This document shows positions 28,056 through 40,791 of a stretch of 64,000 nucleotides of DNA, piece after piece. The translations under genes were made by a program, and so were the position numbers. The notes under the pieces are model-generated. The model saw nothing but the letters and a program-made list of their open reading frames with translations. It made no database searches and was not told the DNA's origin. The stretch is from Nocardioides sp. S-1144 (lineage in GTDB: Bacteria > Actinomycetota > Actinomycetes > Propionibacteriales > Nocardioidaceae). How positions within the stretch are numbered: the stretch's first letter is position 1; every line of letters begins with the position of its first letter. The DNA lies in the NCBI RefSeq assembly GCF_005954645.2, contig NZ_CP040695.2, positions 2,108,001 to 2,172,000 on the forward strand. Direction: 5' to 3'.

Positions 28056-28925
28056 TCAGGCAGGGCCGGGGCCGGGCTCGGGCTCGTCGCCGCGCCGCTT
28101 GAGGTAGCGCTCGAACTCGCGGGCGATCGCCTCGCCGGAGGCCTCGGGGAGGTCGGCGGTGTCGCGGGTCTCCTCGAGGGAGCGGACGTACTCGGCGATG
28201 TCCTCGTCCTCCTCGGCGAGCTCGTCGACGCCGCGCTCCCAGGCACGGGCGTCCTCGGCGAGGTCGAGGAGCGGGATCGAGACCTCGAGGAGGTTCTCGA
28301 GCTGGCCCAGCAGCGCGAGCGTCGCCTTCGGGCACGGCGGCTGCGCCACGTAGTGGGGGACGGCGGCCCAGTACGACACCGCCGGGACGTCGAGGCGCAC
28401 GCAGGCGTCCTGGAAGACGCCGACGATGCCGGTCGGCCCCTCGTACGTCGACGGCTCGAGCTTGAGCCGGTCGACCAGCTCGGGCTCGGTGGCGGTCCCC
28501 GACACCGGGATCGGCCGGGTGTGCGGGGTGTCGGCGAGCAGCGCGCCCAGGGTCACGACGAGCTCGCCGCCGAGCTCGTCGCAGACGGCGAGCAGCTCGG
28601 CGCAGAACTGGCGCCACCGCATACTCGGCTCGATGCCGCGGATGAGGATGACGTCGCGGTCGAGGTCGGGCGGGGAGGCGATCGCGATCTGCGTCGTGGG
28701 CCAGATGATCTTGCGGTGCCCGTTGTCGTCGGTGGTCACCGCGGGGCGGTTGACCTGGAAGTCGTAGAAGTCCTCGGGGTCGACGGTGCCGACCACCCGC
28801 GCGTTCCAGACCTCGACGAGGTGGTCGATGACCGACGACGCCGCGTCGGCGGCGTCGTTCCAGCCCTCGAAGGCGGCGATCACCAGGGGTGCCACCAGGT
28901 CGGACGTCTCGTCGATCTCGATCAC
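28056..28925 (-). CDS. PAC2 family protein
   Basis: A 289-residue protein of the PAC2 (proteasome assembly chaperone 2) family. The N-terminal part reads VIAAFEGWNDAADAASSVIDHL, then VEDFYDFQ-like DPEDFYDFQVNRP, then DVILIRGIEPSMRWRQFC and LVVTLGALLADTPHTRPIP, all characteristic. An acidic helix-rich C-terminus follows (ELAEEDEDIAEYVRSLEE). Archaeal and eukaryotic relatives help assemble proteasomes. A role in actinobacterial proteasomes has been suggested by the presence of this family but is not established; the pup-proteasome genes lie 15 kb away. It is divergent from metH, with a 163-bp gap. Confidence 0.87.
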   Translation of the reverse strand: MIEIDETSDLVAPLVIAAFEGWNDAADAASSVIDHLVEVWNARVVGTVDPEDFYDFQVNRPAVTTDDNGHRKIIWPTTQIAIASPPDLDRDVILIRGIEPSMRWRQFCAELLAVCDELGGELVVTLGALLADTPHTRPIPVSGTATEPELVDRLKLEPSTYEGPTGIVGVFQDACVRLDVPAVSYWAAVPHYVAQPPCPKATLALLGQLENLLEVSIPLLDLAEDARAWERGVDELAEEDEDIAEYVRSLEETRDTADLPEASGEAIAREFERYLKRRGDEPEPGPGPA

Positions 28926-29088
28926 CCGGGAAGCCTATAAGGGCCGGCGGCGTTGTCCCCGGGACCGCCCGCGGCGGCGTCGCGGGGATTTCGCGGTGTT
29001 CGGCGCCGGTGTCACGATTTGGGCAGGCTGTCCAGGACCCGGACGGCGCACCGCATGCTCGTAGTCCGAGCCATCACGAGGAGAGCCG
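28926..29088. promoter_or_regulatory. PAC2/metH divergent intergenic region
   Basis: 163 bp with the promoters of both genes and the metH ribosome site (AGGAG at 29079-29083, 5 nt before a TTG start). I looked for cobalamin, SAH or SAM riboswitch signatures and could not identify one. It contains several GC-rich short inverted repeats. Confidence 0.4.
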
Positions 29089-32835
<3,747 letters not shown>

Positions 32836-32837
32836 GC

Positions 32838-33497
32838 GTGACGACGCGGCCCGCCGCCGTCCTGTGGGACATGGACGGCACCCTGGTCGACACCGAGCCC
32901 TACTGGATCCAGACCGAGTTCGCGATGGCCGAGCGCTACGGCGGCACGTGGAGCCACGAGCTGGCGCTCGAGCTGGTGGGCAGCGACCTGCTCGCCTCGG
33001 GGCGGTTCATCCGCGAGCACATGCCGCTCGACCTGCCGCCCGAGGAGATCGTCGAGATCATGCTCGACGGCGTCGTGCGGCTGGTGGCGCAGGAGGTGCC
33101 GTGGCGCCCCGGTGGGCGCGAGCTGCTCTCCTCGCTGCGTGCCGACGGCGTGCCGTGCGCCCTGGTGACGATGTCCTACGAGCGGTTCGTCGCGCCGATC
33201 CTCGAGCACCTGCCGGCGGGCTCGTTCCAGGCCGTCGTCACCGGCGACCAGGTCGCGCGCGGCAAGCCCGACCCCGAGCCCTACCTCACCGCGGCGCGGC
33301 TGCTCGGCGTCGACGCGGCGGACTGCCTGGCCATCGAGGACTCGCCGACCGGCGCCCGCTCGGCCGAGGCCGCCGGGTGCACCGTGCTCGTCGTGCCGCA
33401 CCACGTGCCGGTCGCTCCGGGGGAGCGGCGGGTCTTCGCCGACACCCTGACGGACCTCTCCACCGACGACCTGGCGGCGTACCTCCTGCCGGTCTGA
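32838..33497 (+). CDS. HAD-family phosphatase
   Basis: A 219-residue HAD-IA hydrolase that would remove phosphate from a small metabolite. Motif I is LWDMDGTLVDTEP near residues 9-21 (nucleophile Asp and acid/base Asp). Motif II is ALVTMSY near 113-119, motif III is the Lys in ARGKPDPEPY near 141-150, and motif IV is CLAIEDSPTGARSAEAAG near 161-178. A helical cap domain lies between I and II, as in beta-phosphoglucomutase-like members. The GTG start is 2 bases after metH and likely on the same transcript. The substrate is unknown. Confidence 0.88.
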   Translation: MTTRPAAVLWDMDGTLVDTEPYWIQTEFAMAERYGGTWSHELALELVGSDLLASGRFIREHMPLDLPPEEIVEIMLDGVVRLVAQEVPWRPGGRELLSSLRADGVPCALVTMSYERFVAPILEHLPAGSFQAVVTGDQVARGKPDPEPYLTAARLLGVDAADCLAIEDSPTGARSAEAAGCTVLVVPHHVPVAPGERRVFADTLTDLSTDDLAAYLLPV

Positions 33498-33654
33498 GGA
33501 CGACCCGCCGGAGATGCTGCGGCCCCTCCCGGCGCCGGCGAGACGGATTGTTGCCAATTCGCGACCCGGTGGAGCGCCGTCGAGGGTGACGCGGGCGACA
33601 CGGGGGGAGTACGTTGCCGGGGTTCTGCTCACACCCCCTGGAGGTCGACGCAAC

Positions 33655-35304
33655 GTGAATCGCCCACGCAAGCTCCTGGCACTCGCCGGTGCCAGTGCCC
33701 TGATCGTCACCCTCGCCGCGTGCGGTGACGGCGAGCGGGAGACCGACAGCGGCAACGGCGGCAGCAGCGGGAGCGGCGGGGAGTCCGACGACGCCGGCTC
33801 CAGCGCGCCCTGGACGCTCGGCACCACCGAGTCCGTCACCGCCATGGACCCGGCCGGCTCCTACGACTTCGGCTCGTGGAACATGCAGTACAACATCTTC
33901 GAGCAGCTCCTCACGATCCCCGCCGGCGCCGACGAGCCCGTCGGCGACGCCGCCGAGTCGTGCGACTACGACGACCCGCAGACGATCACCTGCACGCTGC
34001 GCGAGGGCCTGACCTTCTCCAACGGCAACGAGCTGACGTCCTCCGACGTCCTGTTCTCGCTCCAGCGCAACCTCGAGATCAACGACCCCAACGGTTCCTC
34101 GGTGCTGCTCGGCTCGATCAGCAACGGCGACGCCGAGAACCAGGCGCTGGCCGACGGGGCGATCGAGACGCCCGACGACCTGACGGTGGTCTTCAACCTC
34201 AACCAGCCCGACACCACGTTCCTCAAGCTCCTGTCGACCGCGACGACGTCGATCGTCGACGAGGAGTCGTTCCCGGCCGACGAGCTGGCCGCCGACGACG
34301 CCGTCATCGGCTCCGGTCCCTACGCGCTCGAGTCGTTCAAGAAGGGCGAGCAGGCCGTGCTCGTCGCCAACGAGTCCTACGACGGTGAGCGGGCCGGTGC
34401 GGCGCCGCAGATCTTCGTCACCTACTTCAGCGACCCGGCCGCCCTGCGCACCGCGATCGCCTCCGAGCAGGTCGACATCGCCTGGCGCACGCTCAGCCCG
34501 ACCGACCTGAACTCCCTCGAGGACGAGGGCAAGGTCGACGTGCTGCGCGGCGAGGGCTCGGAGTTCCGCTACTGGGTGTGGCAGACCGGCAAGGGCGGTC
34601 CCGGCAAGGACGTCGCCGTGCGCCAGGCCTCGGCCCAGCTCATCGACCGTCAGGCCATCGCCGACAACGCCTACGACGGCACCGTCACCCCGTCGCTGTC
34701 GATCGTCCCCCCTGGCTTCGCCGGCCAGAAGGACTCCTTCGGCGAGGTCTACGGCGACGCCCCCGACGTGGACGCGGCCAAGGCCATCCTCGACGACGCC
34801 GGCGTGGCCACCCCGGTGAAGATCACCCTCGGCTACACCCCGACCCACTACGGCCCCAACGCCGTCGACGAGGCCACCGAGTTCGCCGACCAGCTCAACG
34901 AGAGCGGCCTGTTCGAGGTCGAGCTCGCCGACGCCGAGTGGGAGGAGTACCAGACGCTCTACAAGGAGGGCGCCTACGACCTCTTCATCCTCGGCTGGTA
35001 CCCCGACATCCTGGACGCCGACAACTACCTGACGCCGTTCATCCGCGACGGTGGGTTCTTCGAGAACGGCTACTCGAACCCCGAGGTCAACACGCTGCTC
35101 GACCAGGAGCTCGGTGAGACCGACACCGCCAAGCGCGACGAGCAGATCGGCCAGCTGCAGGACCTCACCGCCAACGACGTCCCGCTGATCCCGTCGTGGA
35201 ACGGCCAGAACGTCGCCGTGGCGACCGGCAAGATGAGCGGCGTCGAGGAGACCCTCGACCCGACCTACATCTTCCGCTTCTGGGGCATCAGCAAGAGCGA
35301 GTAG
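33655..35304 (+). CDS. ABC transporter substrate-binding lipoprotein (peptide type)
   Basis: A 549-residue member of the DppA/OppA class (SBP family 5). A signal peptide with lipobox TLAAC places the acylated Cys near residue 23, followed by a Gly/Ser-rich linker. The body has the family features: a LREGLTFSNGNELTSSDVLF stretch near 115-135, SGPYALESFKKGEQAVLVAN near 220-240 and LFILGWYPDILDADNYL near 442-458. The GTG is preceded by GGAGG with 10 nt spacing. It is the first gene of a five-gene transporter operon. The ligand may be di- or oligopeptides or another solute; the sequence does not say which. Confidence 0.9.
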   Translation: MNRPRKLLALAGASALIVTLAACGDGERETDSGNGGSSGSGGESDDAGSSAPWTLGTTESVTAMDPAGSYDFGSWNMQYNIFEQLLTIPAGADEPVGDAAESCDYDDPQTITCTLREGLTFSNGNELTSSDVLFSLQRNLEINDPNGSSVLLGSISNGDAENQALADGAIETPDDLTVVFNLNQPDTTFLKLLSTATTSIVDEESFPADELAADDAVIGSGPYALESFKKGEQAVLVANESYDGERAGAAPQIFVTYFSDPAALRTAIASEQVDIAWRTLSPTDLNSLEDEGKVDVLRGEGSEFRYWVWQTGKGGPGKDVAVRQASAQLIDRQAIADNAYDGTVTPSLSIVPPGFAGQKDSFGEVYGDAPDVDAAKAILDDAGVATPVKITLGYTPTHYGPNAVDEATEFADQLNESGLFEVELADAEWEEYQTLYKEGAYDLFILGWYPDILDADNYLTPFIRDGGFFENGYSNPEVNTLLDQELGETDTAKRDEQIGQLQDLTANDVPLIPSWNGQNVAVATGKMSGVEETLDPTYIFRFWGISKSE

Positions 35305-35328
35305 CCCACTCGCCGGTCCGGACCGGTC

Positions 35329-35362
35329 GGGGGCGTCGGCAGCCAGCATCGCTGACACCCCC
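35329..35362 (+). terminator. Intercistronic hairpin after the substrate-binding protein gene
   Basis: GGGGG-C-GTC (35329-35337) pairs with GAC-A-CCCCC (35354-35362) with one mismatch. A separate 14-bp palindrome lies at 35313-35326. Such hairpins commonly make the binding protein more abundant than the permeases by partial termination or mRNA stabilisation; that role is inference. Confidence 0.5.
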
Positions 35363-35430
35363 GGCCGTGCCACGTCCGGCGGCTGTCCCACCCACCCACC
35401 GAGACCGGTCACGGTCCCGACAGGAGGCCC

Positions 35431-36459
35431 ATGAGCGCCGCGTCCGGGTCGCTTCCCCGCTACATCCTCGTCCGGCTGCTGCTGGTCATCCCGATGATGT
35501 GGGTGCTGCTGACCCTCGTCTTCCTGCTGCTGCGGGTGGCCCCGGGTGACCCGGTCACCGCCGCGGTCGGCGACAAGCTCGGCCCCGAGGAGCTCGACGC
35601 CCGGCGCGCAGCGCTGGGGCTGGACCGACCGATGATCGTGCAGTACCTCGAGTACCTCGGCGACGCGGCCCGGTTCGACTTCGGCACCACGATCAGCGAC
35701 CGCCGGCCGGTCCTGGAGATCATCCAGGCCCAGGGCGGCGCGACCCTCACCCTCACCGTGGGCGCGTTCCTCTTCGCCTGCCTGATCGGCATCCCGCTCG
35801 GCCGGATCGCCGGGCGGCGCCGCGACACCCCGCTGGACGCCGGCATCCGGCTCTTCGGCGTCGTCTCCTACGCCGCCCCGGTCTTCTGGGTGGGGCTGAT
35901 GCTGGTCGGCCTCGTCGTCAAGTACGTCCCGGGGTGGCCGACGTTCGGCATCGCCGACCCGGAGACGATCTTCTACGTGCCGGACAAGACCGGGATCCTC
36001 CTGCTCGACGCGATCATCGCCAACGACCGGATCTCGATCGTCGACATCCTCCAGCACCACGTGCTGCCCTGCTTCACGCTCGGCCTGCTGCTGTCGGGCG
36101 TGATCATCCGGCTCGTCCGGGTCAACCTGATCCGCACGCTGGGCGACGACTACGTCGAGGCCGCGCGCGCCCGGGGCATCCCGGAGCGCCAGGTCATCCG
36201 CAAGCACGCGTTCCGCAACGCGCTGGTCCCGGTGATCACCGTCATCGGCCTCCAGTTCGCGCTGACGCTGTCCGGGGCGATCCTCACCGAGCGGACGTTC
36301 AACTGGCCCGGCCTGGGCGACACCCTCGTCGACTACATCACCGCGCGCGACTACATCGCGATCCAGGGGCTGGTCACCTTCTTCGCCCTGGCCATCGTCG
36401 TGGTCAGCCTCCTCGTCGACATCCTCAACGCCCTCGTCGACCCGCGAGTGAGGTACTGA
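35431..36459 (+). CDS. Peptide ABC transporter permease, DppB type
   Basis: A 342-residue inner-membrane permease. YILVRLLLVIPMMWVLLTLV forms the first helix, followed by a periplasmic loop and five more helices. The coupling motif is EAARARGIPERQVIRKHAFR near residues 241-260 (EAA loop that contacts the ATPases), and LTERTFNWPGLGDTLVDYI near 285-303 is typical of this family. AGGAGG lies only 3 nt from the ATG. Its stop overlaps the start of the second permease by one base (TGATG). Confidence 0.92.
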   Translation: MSAASGSLPRYILVRLLLVIPMMWVLLTLVFLLLRVAPGDPVTAAVGDKLGPEELDARRAALGLDRPMIVQYLEYLGDAARFDFGTTISDRRPVLEIIQAQGGATLTLTVGAFLFACLIGIPLGRIAGRRRDTPLDAGIRLFGVVSYAAPVFWVGLMLVGLVVKYVPGWPTFGIADPETIFYVPDKTGILLLDAIIANDRISIVDILQHHVLPCFTLGLLLSGVIIRLVRVNLIRTLGDDYVEAARARGIPERQVIRKHAFRNALVPVITVIGLQFALTLSGAILTERTFNWPGLGDTLVDYITARDYIAIQGLVTFFALAIVVVSLLVDILNALVDPRVRY

Positions 36460-37400
36460 TGCGCGCCCCCCGCTTCGTCTCGACCATCTGGAACACCAAG
36501 GGCATGGCCCGGTGGATCCTGCTGGCCGGCATCCTGATCACCGCGGTGTTCCTGCTGTTCGCGCTGTGCGCGCCGTGGATCGCCCCCTACGACTTCAACC
36601 AGACCAAGGTCGACGGGGTGAAGTTCCCGAAGCTGGCCTCGCCGTCCGGCGACCACTGGCTCGGCACCAACGACCAGTTCTACGACATCTACTCGCGCGT
36701 CGTGTGGGGCGCCCGGACGGCGGTGCTCGTCGTCCTGCTCTCGATCGTGCTGTCGGCCATCGTCGGGGTGCTGCTCGGCCTGGTCTCCGGCTACGTCGGC
36801 GGCTGGTTCGACCGGATCACGCTGTTCCTGATGGACGCGCTCTACTCGTTCCCGTCCCTGCTGCTGGCGATCGTCTTCTCGTTCATGCTGCGCGAGCGGA
36901 TCGGCGGCGGCATCGTCGCCGCGGCGCTGTCGCTGACCGCCATCTACATCCCGCAGTACTACCGGGTGGTGCGCAACACCACGGTCGCGGCCCGTGAGGC
37001 CACCTACGTCGAGGCGGCCAAGGCGATCGGCGCGAAGCCGGCCACGATCATGCGCAAGTACCTGTTCGGCAACGTCGTGCAGTCGGTGCCGGTGATCGGC
37101 ACCCTCAACGCCGCCGACGCCCTCGGGACGCTCGCCGCGCTCGGCTTCCTGGGGCTCGGCATCGCGCCCAACGAGGCCTCCGACTGGGGCTACGACCTCA
37201 GCCGCGCGCTCGACGACGTCTCGGCCGGCAACTTCGCCCCGGCGCTGTGGCCCGGGCTGGCGATCATCCTGCTGGTCACCGGCCTCACGCTCGTGGGCGA
37301 GGGGCTCAACGAGACCCTCAACCCGGCGCTGCGTCGTCGCCGGCTCCAGAAGGTGACGCTCCCGCCCCGCGACACCACCGACCCGGAGGTCACCCGATGA
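36459..37400 (+). CDS. Peptide ABC transporter permease, DppC type
   Basis: A 313-residue permease with an N-terminal helix (WILLAGILITAVFLLFALCA near residues 19-38), then the DppC signature PSGDHWLGTNDQFYDIYSRV near 63-82 and five further helices. The EAA coupling loop is YVEAAKAIGAKPATIMRKYL near 184-203. GEGLNETLNPALRRR is the conserved end. Start ATG overlaps the dppB-type stop (TGATG) and the stop overlaps the next start (ATGA), so the subunits are translationally coupled. Confidence 0.92.
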   Translation: MRAPRFVSTIWNTKGMARWILLAGILITAVFLLFALCAPWIAPYDFNQTKVDGVKFPKLASPSGDHWLGTNDQFYDIYSRVVWGARTAVLVVLLSIVLSAIVGVLLGLVSGYVGGWFDRITLFLMDALYSFPSLLLAIVFSFMLRERIGGGIVAAALSLTAIYIPQYYRVVRNTTVAAREATYVEAAKAIGAKPATIMRKYLFGNVVQSVPVIGTLNAADALGTLAALGFLGLGIAPNEASDWGYDLSRALDDVSAGNFAPALWPGLAIILLVTGLTLVGEGLNETLNPALRRRRLQKVTLPPRDTTDPEVTR

Positions 37401-38464
37401 CCAGCCTGACCAAGGACCAGACCCCGGCGAAGCCGGGCGGTCCGGTGCTCGAGGCCCGCGACCTGCGGGTCTGGTACGGCACCGACCGAGGACCCGTCCG
37501 CGCCGTCGACGGCGTCAGCTTCGACCTGCGGCCCGGCGAGATCCTCGGGCTGGTGGGGGAGTCCGGCTGCGGCAAGTCGACCCTGGGGCGTGGCCTGCTC
37601 GGGCTGCTGCCCGAGGGCGCCGCCCGCGACGGCGAGCTGCGCTTCCAGGGCAGGGACATGCTGAGCCTGCGCCGCAAGGAGCAGTACCGGATGCGCGGCA
37701 GCGAGCTCGGGATGATCTTCCAGGAGCCGCTGACCCGGCTGAACCCGATGATGCGGATCAGCGACCACTTCGCCGAGACCCTGCGCGCCCACGAGCGCCG
37801 GATCAGCAAGGCCGACGTGGAGCAGCGCTCCCTCGAGGCGCTGCGGGTCATGGGCATCCCGCCCACCCGGTTCCGGGCCTACCCGCACGAGTTCTCCGGT
37901 GGCATGCGGCAGCGGATCATGATCGCGCTGGCCCTGGTGCTGCGCCCGGCGTTCGTGGTGGCCGACGAGCCGACGACCGCGCTCGACGTGCTCGTCGAGG
38001 CCCAGATCATCCGGATCCTGCACAACCTGCGCGCCACCTACGACACCTCGATGCTGCTGATCACCCACAACCTGGGGATCGTCGCCGAGGCCTGCGACCG
38101 GGTCGCGGTGATGTACGCCGGCAAGATCGTGGAGATCGGGCCGGCGCGGGAGGTCTTCTCCAGGCCCCAGCACTCCTACACCCGCGAGCTGCTGCGCTCG
38201 ACCATCTCGCTGTCGACGACCGGGCTGAACTTCATCGACGGCGCTCCTCCCGACCTGACCGACCCGCCGAGCGGGTGTCACTTCCACCCCCGGTGCCCCG
38301 ACGCCATGCAGATCTGTGCCACCACCGAGCCGGCGCCCCGCGACCTGCCCGGCGGCATCCGGGCGGCCTGCTGGGCCGCCGAGGTGGCCCACGGGCGCCA
38401 GCTCGACGAGGACGCCCGCCGCCCGCTCCCGAGAGAGGCGATCTCCGTTGCCGACGAAGCCTGA
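37397..38464 (+). CDS. Peptide ABC transporter ATP-binding protein, DppD type
   Basis: A 355-residue ABC ATPase. Walker A is GLVGESGCGKST near residues 53-64, the Q-loop is IFQEPLTRLNPMM, the signature is FSGGMRQRI near 168-176 and Walker B is FVVADEPTTALD near 188-199, with the H-loop His in LLITHN. The C-terminal region FHPRCPDAMQICATTEPAP is the oligopeptide-transporter domain whose cysteines bind a [4Fe-4S] cluster in some members. It overlaps the permease gene (ATGA) and the next ATPase gene. Confidence 0.93.
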   Translation: MTSLTKDQTPAKPGGPVLEARDLRVWYGTDRGPVRAVDGVSFDLRPGEILGLVGESGCGKSTLGRGLLGLLPEGAARDGELRFQGRDMLSLRRKEQYRMRGSELGMIFQEPLTRLNPMMRISDHFAETLRAHERRISKADVEQRSLEALRVMGIPPTRFRAYPHEFSGGMRQRIMIALALVLRPAFVVADEPTTALDVLVEAQIIRILHNLRATYDTSMLLITHNLGIVAEACDRVAVMYAGKIVEIGPAREVFSRPQHSYTRELLRSTISLSTTGLNFIDGAPPDLTDPPSGCHFHPRCPDAMQICATTEPAPRDLPGGIRAACWAAEVAHGRQLDEDARRPLPREAISVADEA

Positions 38465-39791
38465 GTCACCCGACCTGTCCCGCGACGGCGGTCCCGACGT
38501 GCCCCCCGGCCCGGTCATCGAGACCGACGGCCTCGAGGTCCACTACCGGCTCCAGGGCGGTGCCCTGGCGCGGGTCCTGGGCCTCCGCACCCGCACCGTC
38601 AAGGCGCTCGACGGCGTCACCGTCCAGCTCCAGCGCGGTGAGGTGCTGGGCGTGGTCGGCGAGTCCGGCAGCGGCAAGACGACCCTCGGACGGGCGCTGC
38701 TCGGCCTGGCGCCGTCGACCCAGGGCTCGATCACCTACCGCGGGCGCGACGGCGAGCGGCTGGTGTCGCACATGAAGGGCGCCGAGCTGCGCCGGCTCCG
38801 CACCGACGTCCAGATGGTCTTCCAGGACCCCAGCGCGGCGCTCAACCCGTCGATGACGATCGAGCAGGCGGTCGGGCACCCGCTCGTGGTCCACAAGATC
38901 GCCCGCGGCGCCGAGCTGCGGCGCCGGGTCCACGAGGCCCTCGAGCGGGTCGGCCTCGCGCCGGTGGAGCGGTTCGCCTCGAAGTACCCCTCGGACCTGT
39001 CGGGCGGGCAGAAGCAGCGCGCCGTCATCGCCCGGGCGATCATCCTCGACCCGGAGGTCCTCGTGGCCGACGAGCCAATCTCGATGCTCGACATGAGCGT
39101 GCGGGCCAAGATCCTGCAGCTGATGCTCGACCTGAAGCGCGACCTCGGGCTCAGCTACGTCTACATCACCCACGACCTGGCCAGTGCGAAGTACTTCTGT
39201 GACCGGATCGCGATCATGTACCTCGGCCGGGTCGTCGAGATCGGGCCGACCGAGGAGATCTTTGCCAACCCGCGGCACCCGTACACCAAGGCGCTGCTCA
39301 AGGCGATCCCCGACCCCGACCCCGACCGGATGCTGCCGCGCGACCTCCCGCGCGGTGAGATCCCGGACGCCGCCGAGCCGCCCCTGGGCTGCTCGTTCCA
39401 CCCCCGCTGCCCCGAGGCGGTGGCGACCTGCGGCTGGGAGTCGCGCGACCTGCGCGTCGTCCTCGACCAGCACTGGACCGAGCGCGGCACCGACTTCGAC
39501 ACCGAGCGCCGCCTCGTCGGCGACCTCGAGCACCTCGACACCCCGTCCAAGACGGCGACCCTCGGCAAGGGCGACCCCGCCGCCGTCCTGCGGCTGATGG
39601 AGGGCGTGCGCGCGGAGAACCCCGACGAGCCGCTCTGGAACGGCGTCCGGTCGATGGAGAGCGACGGGTCGAAGGTCGTCGTGGAGTTCGAGGAGGGCGT
39701 CGACCCGCCGCTGCGCCGGGCCGGCGGCGTCGACGTGGCGTGCGTTCTCTACCCGGAGGGCTCGAGCCCGGACGCCCCCGCCCCGGGCTGA
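38448..39791 (+). CDS. Peptide ABC transporter ATP-binding protein, DppF type, with C-terminal extension
   Basis: A 447-residue ABC ATPase that pairs with the DppD-type protein. Walker A is GVVGESGSGKTT near residues 67-78, the signature is LSGGQKQRAVIARAI near 184-198 and Walker B is VLVADEPISMLD near 204-215. FHPRCPEAVATCGW near 319-332 is the oligopeptide-transporter cysteine region. About 110 residues follow it, more than is usual, including VLRLMEGVRAENPDEPLW. The TTG start is chosen for the GAGAGAGG 9 nt before it, and overlaps the upstream gene by 17 bases. Its last 43 bases overlap the convergent RecB-family gene. Confidence 0.9.
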   Translation: MPTKPESPDLSRDGGPDVPPGPVIETDGLEVHYRLQGGALARVLGLRTRTVKALDGVTVQLQRGEVLGVVGESGSGKTTLGRALLGLAPSTQGSITYRGRDGERLVSHMKGAELRRLRTDVQMVFQDPSAALNPSMTIEQAVGHPLVVHKIARGAELRRRVHEALERVGLAPVERFASKYPSDLSGGQKQRAVIARAIILDPEVLVADEPISMLDMSVRAKILQLMLDLKRDLGLSYVYITHDLASAKYFCDRIAIMYLGRVVEIGPTEEIFANPRHPYTKALLKAIPDPDPDRMLPRDLPRGEIPDAAEPPLGCSFHPRCPEAVATCGWESRDLRVVLDQHWTERGTDFDTERRLVGDLEHLDTPSKTATLGKGDPAAVLRLMEGVRAENPDEPLWNGVRSMESDGSKVVVEFEEGVDPPLRRAGGVDVACVLYPEGSSPDAPAPG

Positions 39792-40729
39792 GGGGGCGCG
39801 GTGGCGCTCGGCTCGGGCAGGGGTGGCGGCGTGCCGCCCCAGGCCGGGCAGAGCGCCTGGTGGGCGCACCAGCCGCAGAGCGGGCCGCGGGAGGGCTGCC
39901 AGTCACCGGTGCGCTGGGCGTGGGTGATGGCGCGCCACACCGCCTCGACCTTGCGCTCGGTGGCGAGCAGGTCGTGCTCGTCGGGCTCGTAGGTGATCAC
40001 CTCGCCGCTGCCGAGGTAGACCAGCTGGAGCACCCGGGGGACGACGCCACGGCTGCGCCACAGCGCCAGCGCGTAGAACCTCAGCTGGAACAGCGGACGG
40101 CCCTCGAAGCCCTCGCGGGGCGCCTTGCCGGTCTTGTAGTCGTTGAGCCGGAGCGCGCCGTCGGGAGCCTCGTCGACCCGGTCGATGAAGCCGCGCAGGA
40201 GCAGCTTGGACTCCAGGAGCGCCTCCACGTAGAGCTCGCGCTCGGCGGGCTCGAGCCGGCGGGGGTCCTCGAGGTCGTACCAGCGGCGCACGGAGTCGCG
40301 GCAGCTCACCAGCCACCGGGCGGCGTCGGGGGCAGCACCGGTGACAGCACCGGGCGCGCCACCGGGCGCACCGTCGGGGTCGGCGAACATGAGCGCGGCC
40401 TCGGGGTGGTCGAGCAGGATCTGCTCCCACACCGGCGCCACCATCGCCTGCGCCCGCTCGGGCGTCCGCTCGGCGGCGGGCAGGTCGAAGATGTCCTCCA
40501 GGACCTGGTGCACCACGGTGCCGCGCATCGCGTCGACCGACGGCGGCTCCGGGAGGCGGTCGACGGTGCGGAACCGGTAGAGCAGCGGGCAGGTGAGGAA
40601 GTCGGCCGCCCGGCTCGGCGACAGCGCACCGAGCACCTCGACGCCGTCGACCCTCGTGGAGAGCCGCTCGGCCGGCGACCCGCCGTCGGCGTCGTCGGCC
40701 ACACCGGTGCCGATCGCCGTGATGCCCAT
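39749..40729 (-). CDS. RecB-family PD-(D/E)XK nuclease
   Basis: A 326-residue stand-alone nuclease domain. The catalytic core is HQVLEDIF near residues 74-81, LLRGFIDRVDEAPDG (Asp) near 178-192 and RLNDYKTGKAPREG (Asp-Tyr-Lys) near 193-206. QLRFYALALW follows. Four cysteines (one in FLTCPLL near residue 47, three in LCGWCAHQALCP near 280-291) have the spacing of an iron-sulfur cluster as in AddB and Cas4. A Pro/Gly-rich tail follows. Mycobacteria have a similar gene next to trmI (Rv2119, from memory). The function is unknown, possibly DNA repair. The gene is convergent with and overlaps the ABC gene by 43 bases. Confidence 0.85.
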   Translation of the reverse strand: MGITAIGTGVADDADGGSPAERLSTRVDGVEVLGALSPSRAADFLTCPLLYRFRTVDRLPEPPSVDAMRGTVVHQVLEDIFDLPAAERTPERAQAMVAPVWEQILLDHPEAALMFADPDGAPGGAPGAVTGAAPDAARWLVSCRDSVRRWYDLEDPRRLEPAERELYVEALLESKLLLRGFIDRVDEAPDGALRLNDYKTGKAPREGFEGRPLFQLRFYALALWRSRGVVPRVLQLVYLGSGEVITYEPDEHDLLATERKVEAVWRAITHAQRTGDWQPSRGPLCGWCAHQALCPAWGGTPPPLPEPSATAPPQPGAGASGLEPSG

Positions 40730-40779
40730 GGCGCCAGCGTAGGCGGCGGCGCGGACAGTCCGCGCGCCGACGGCGCGAC

Positions 40780-40785
40780 TACCCT
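40780..40785 (+). promoter_or_regulatory. -10 element of the site-2 protease gene
   Basis: TACCCT with 6 nt to ATG 40792; leaderless arrangement. Confidence 0.5.
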
Positions 40786-40791
40786 TCCGAC

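Noticed and set aside
28926..29088. Riboswitch upstream of metH
   Set aside because: The leader is short and I could not match a cobalamin, SAM or SAH riboswitch core. A covariance-model search would decide.
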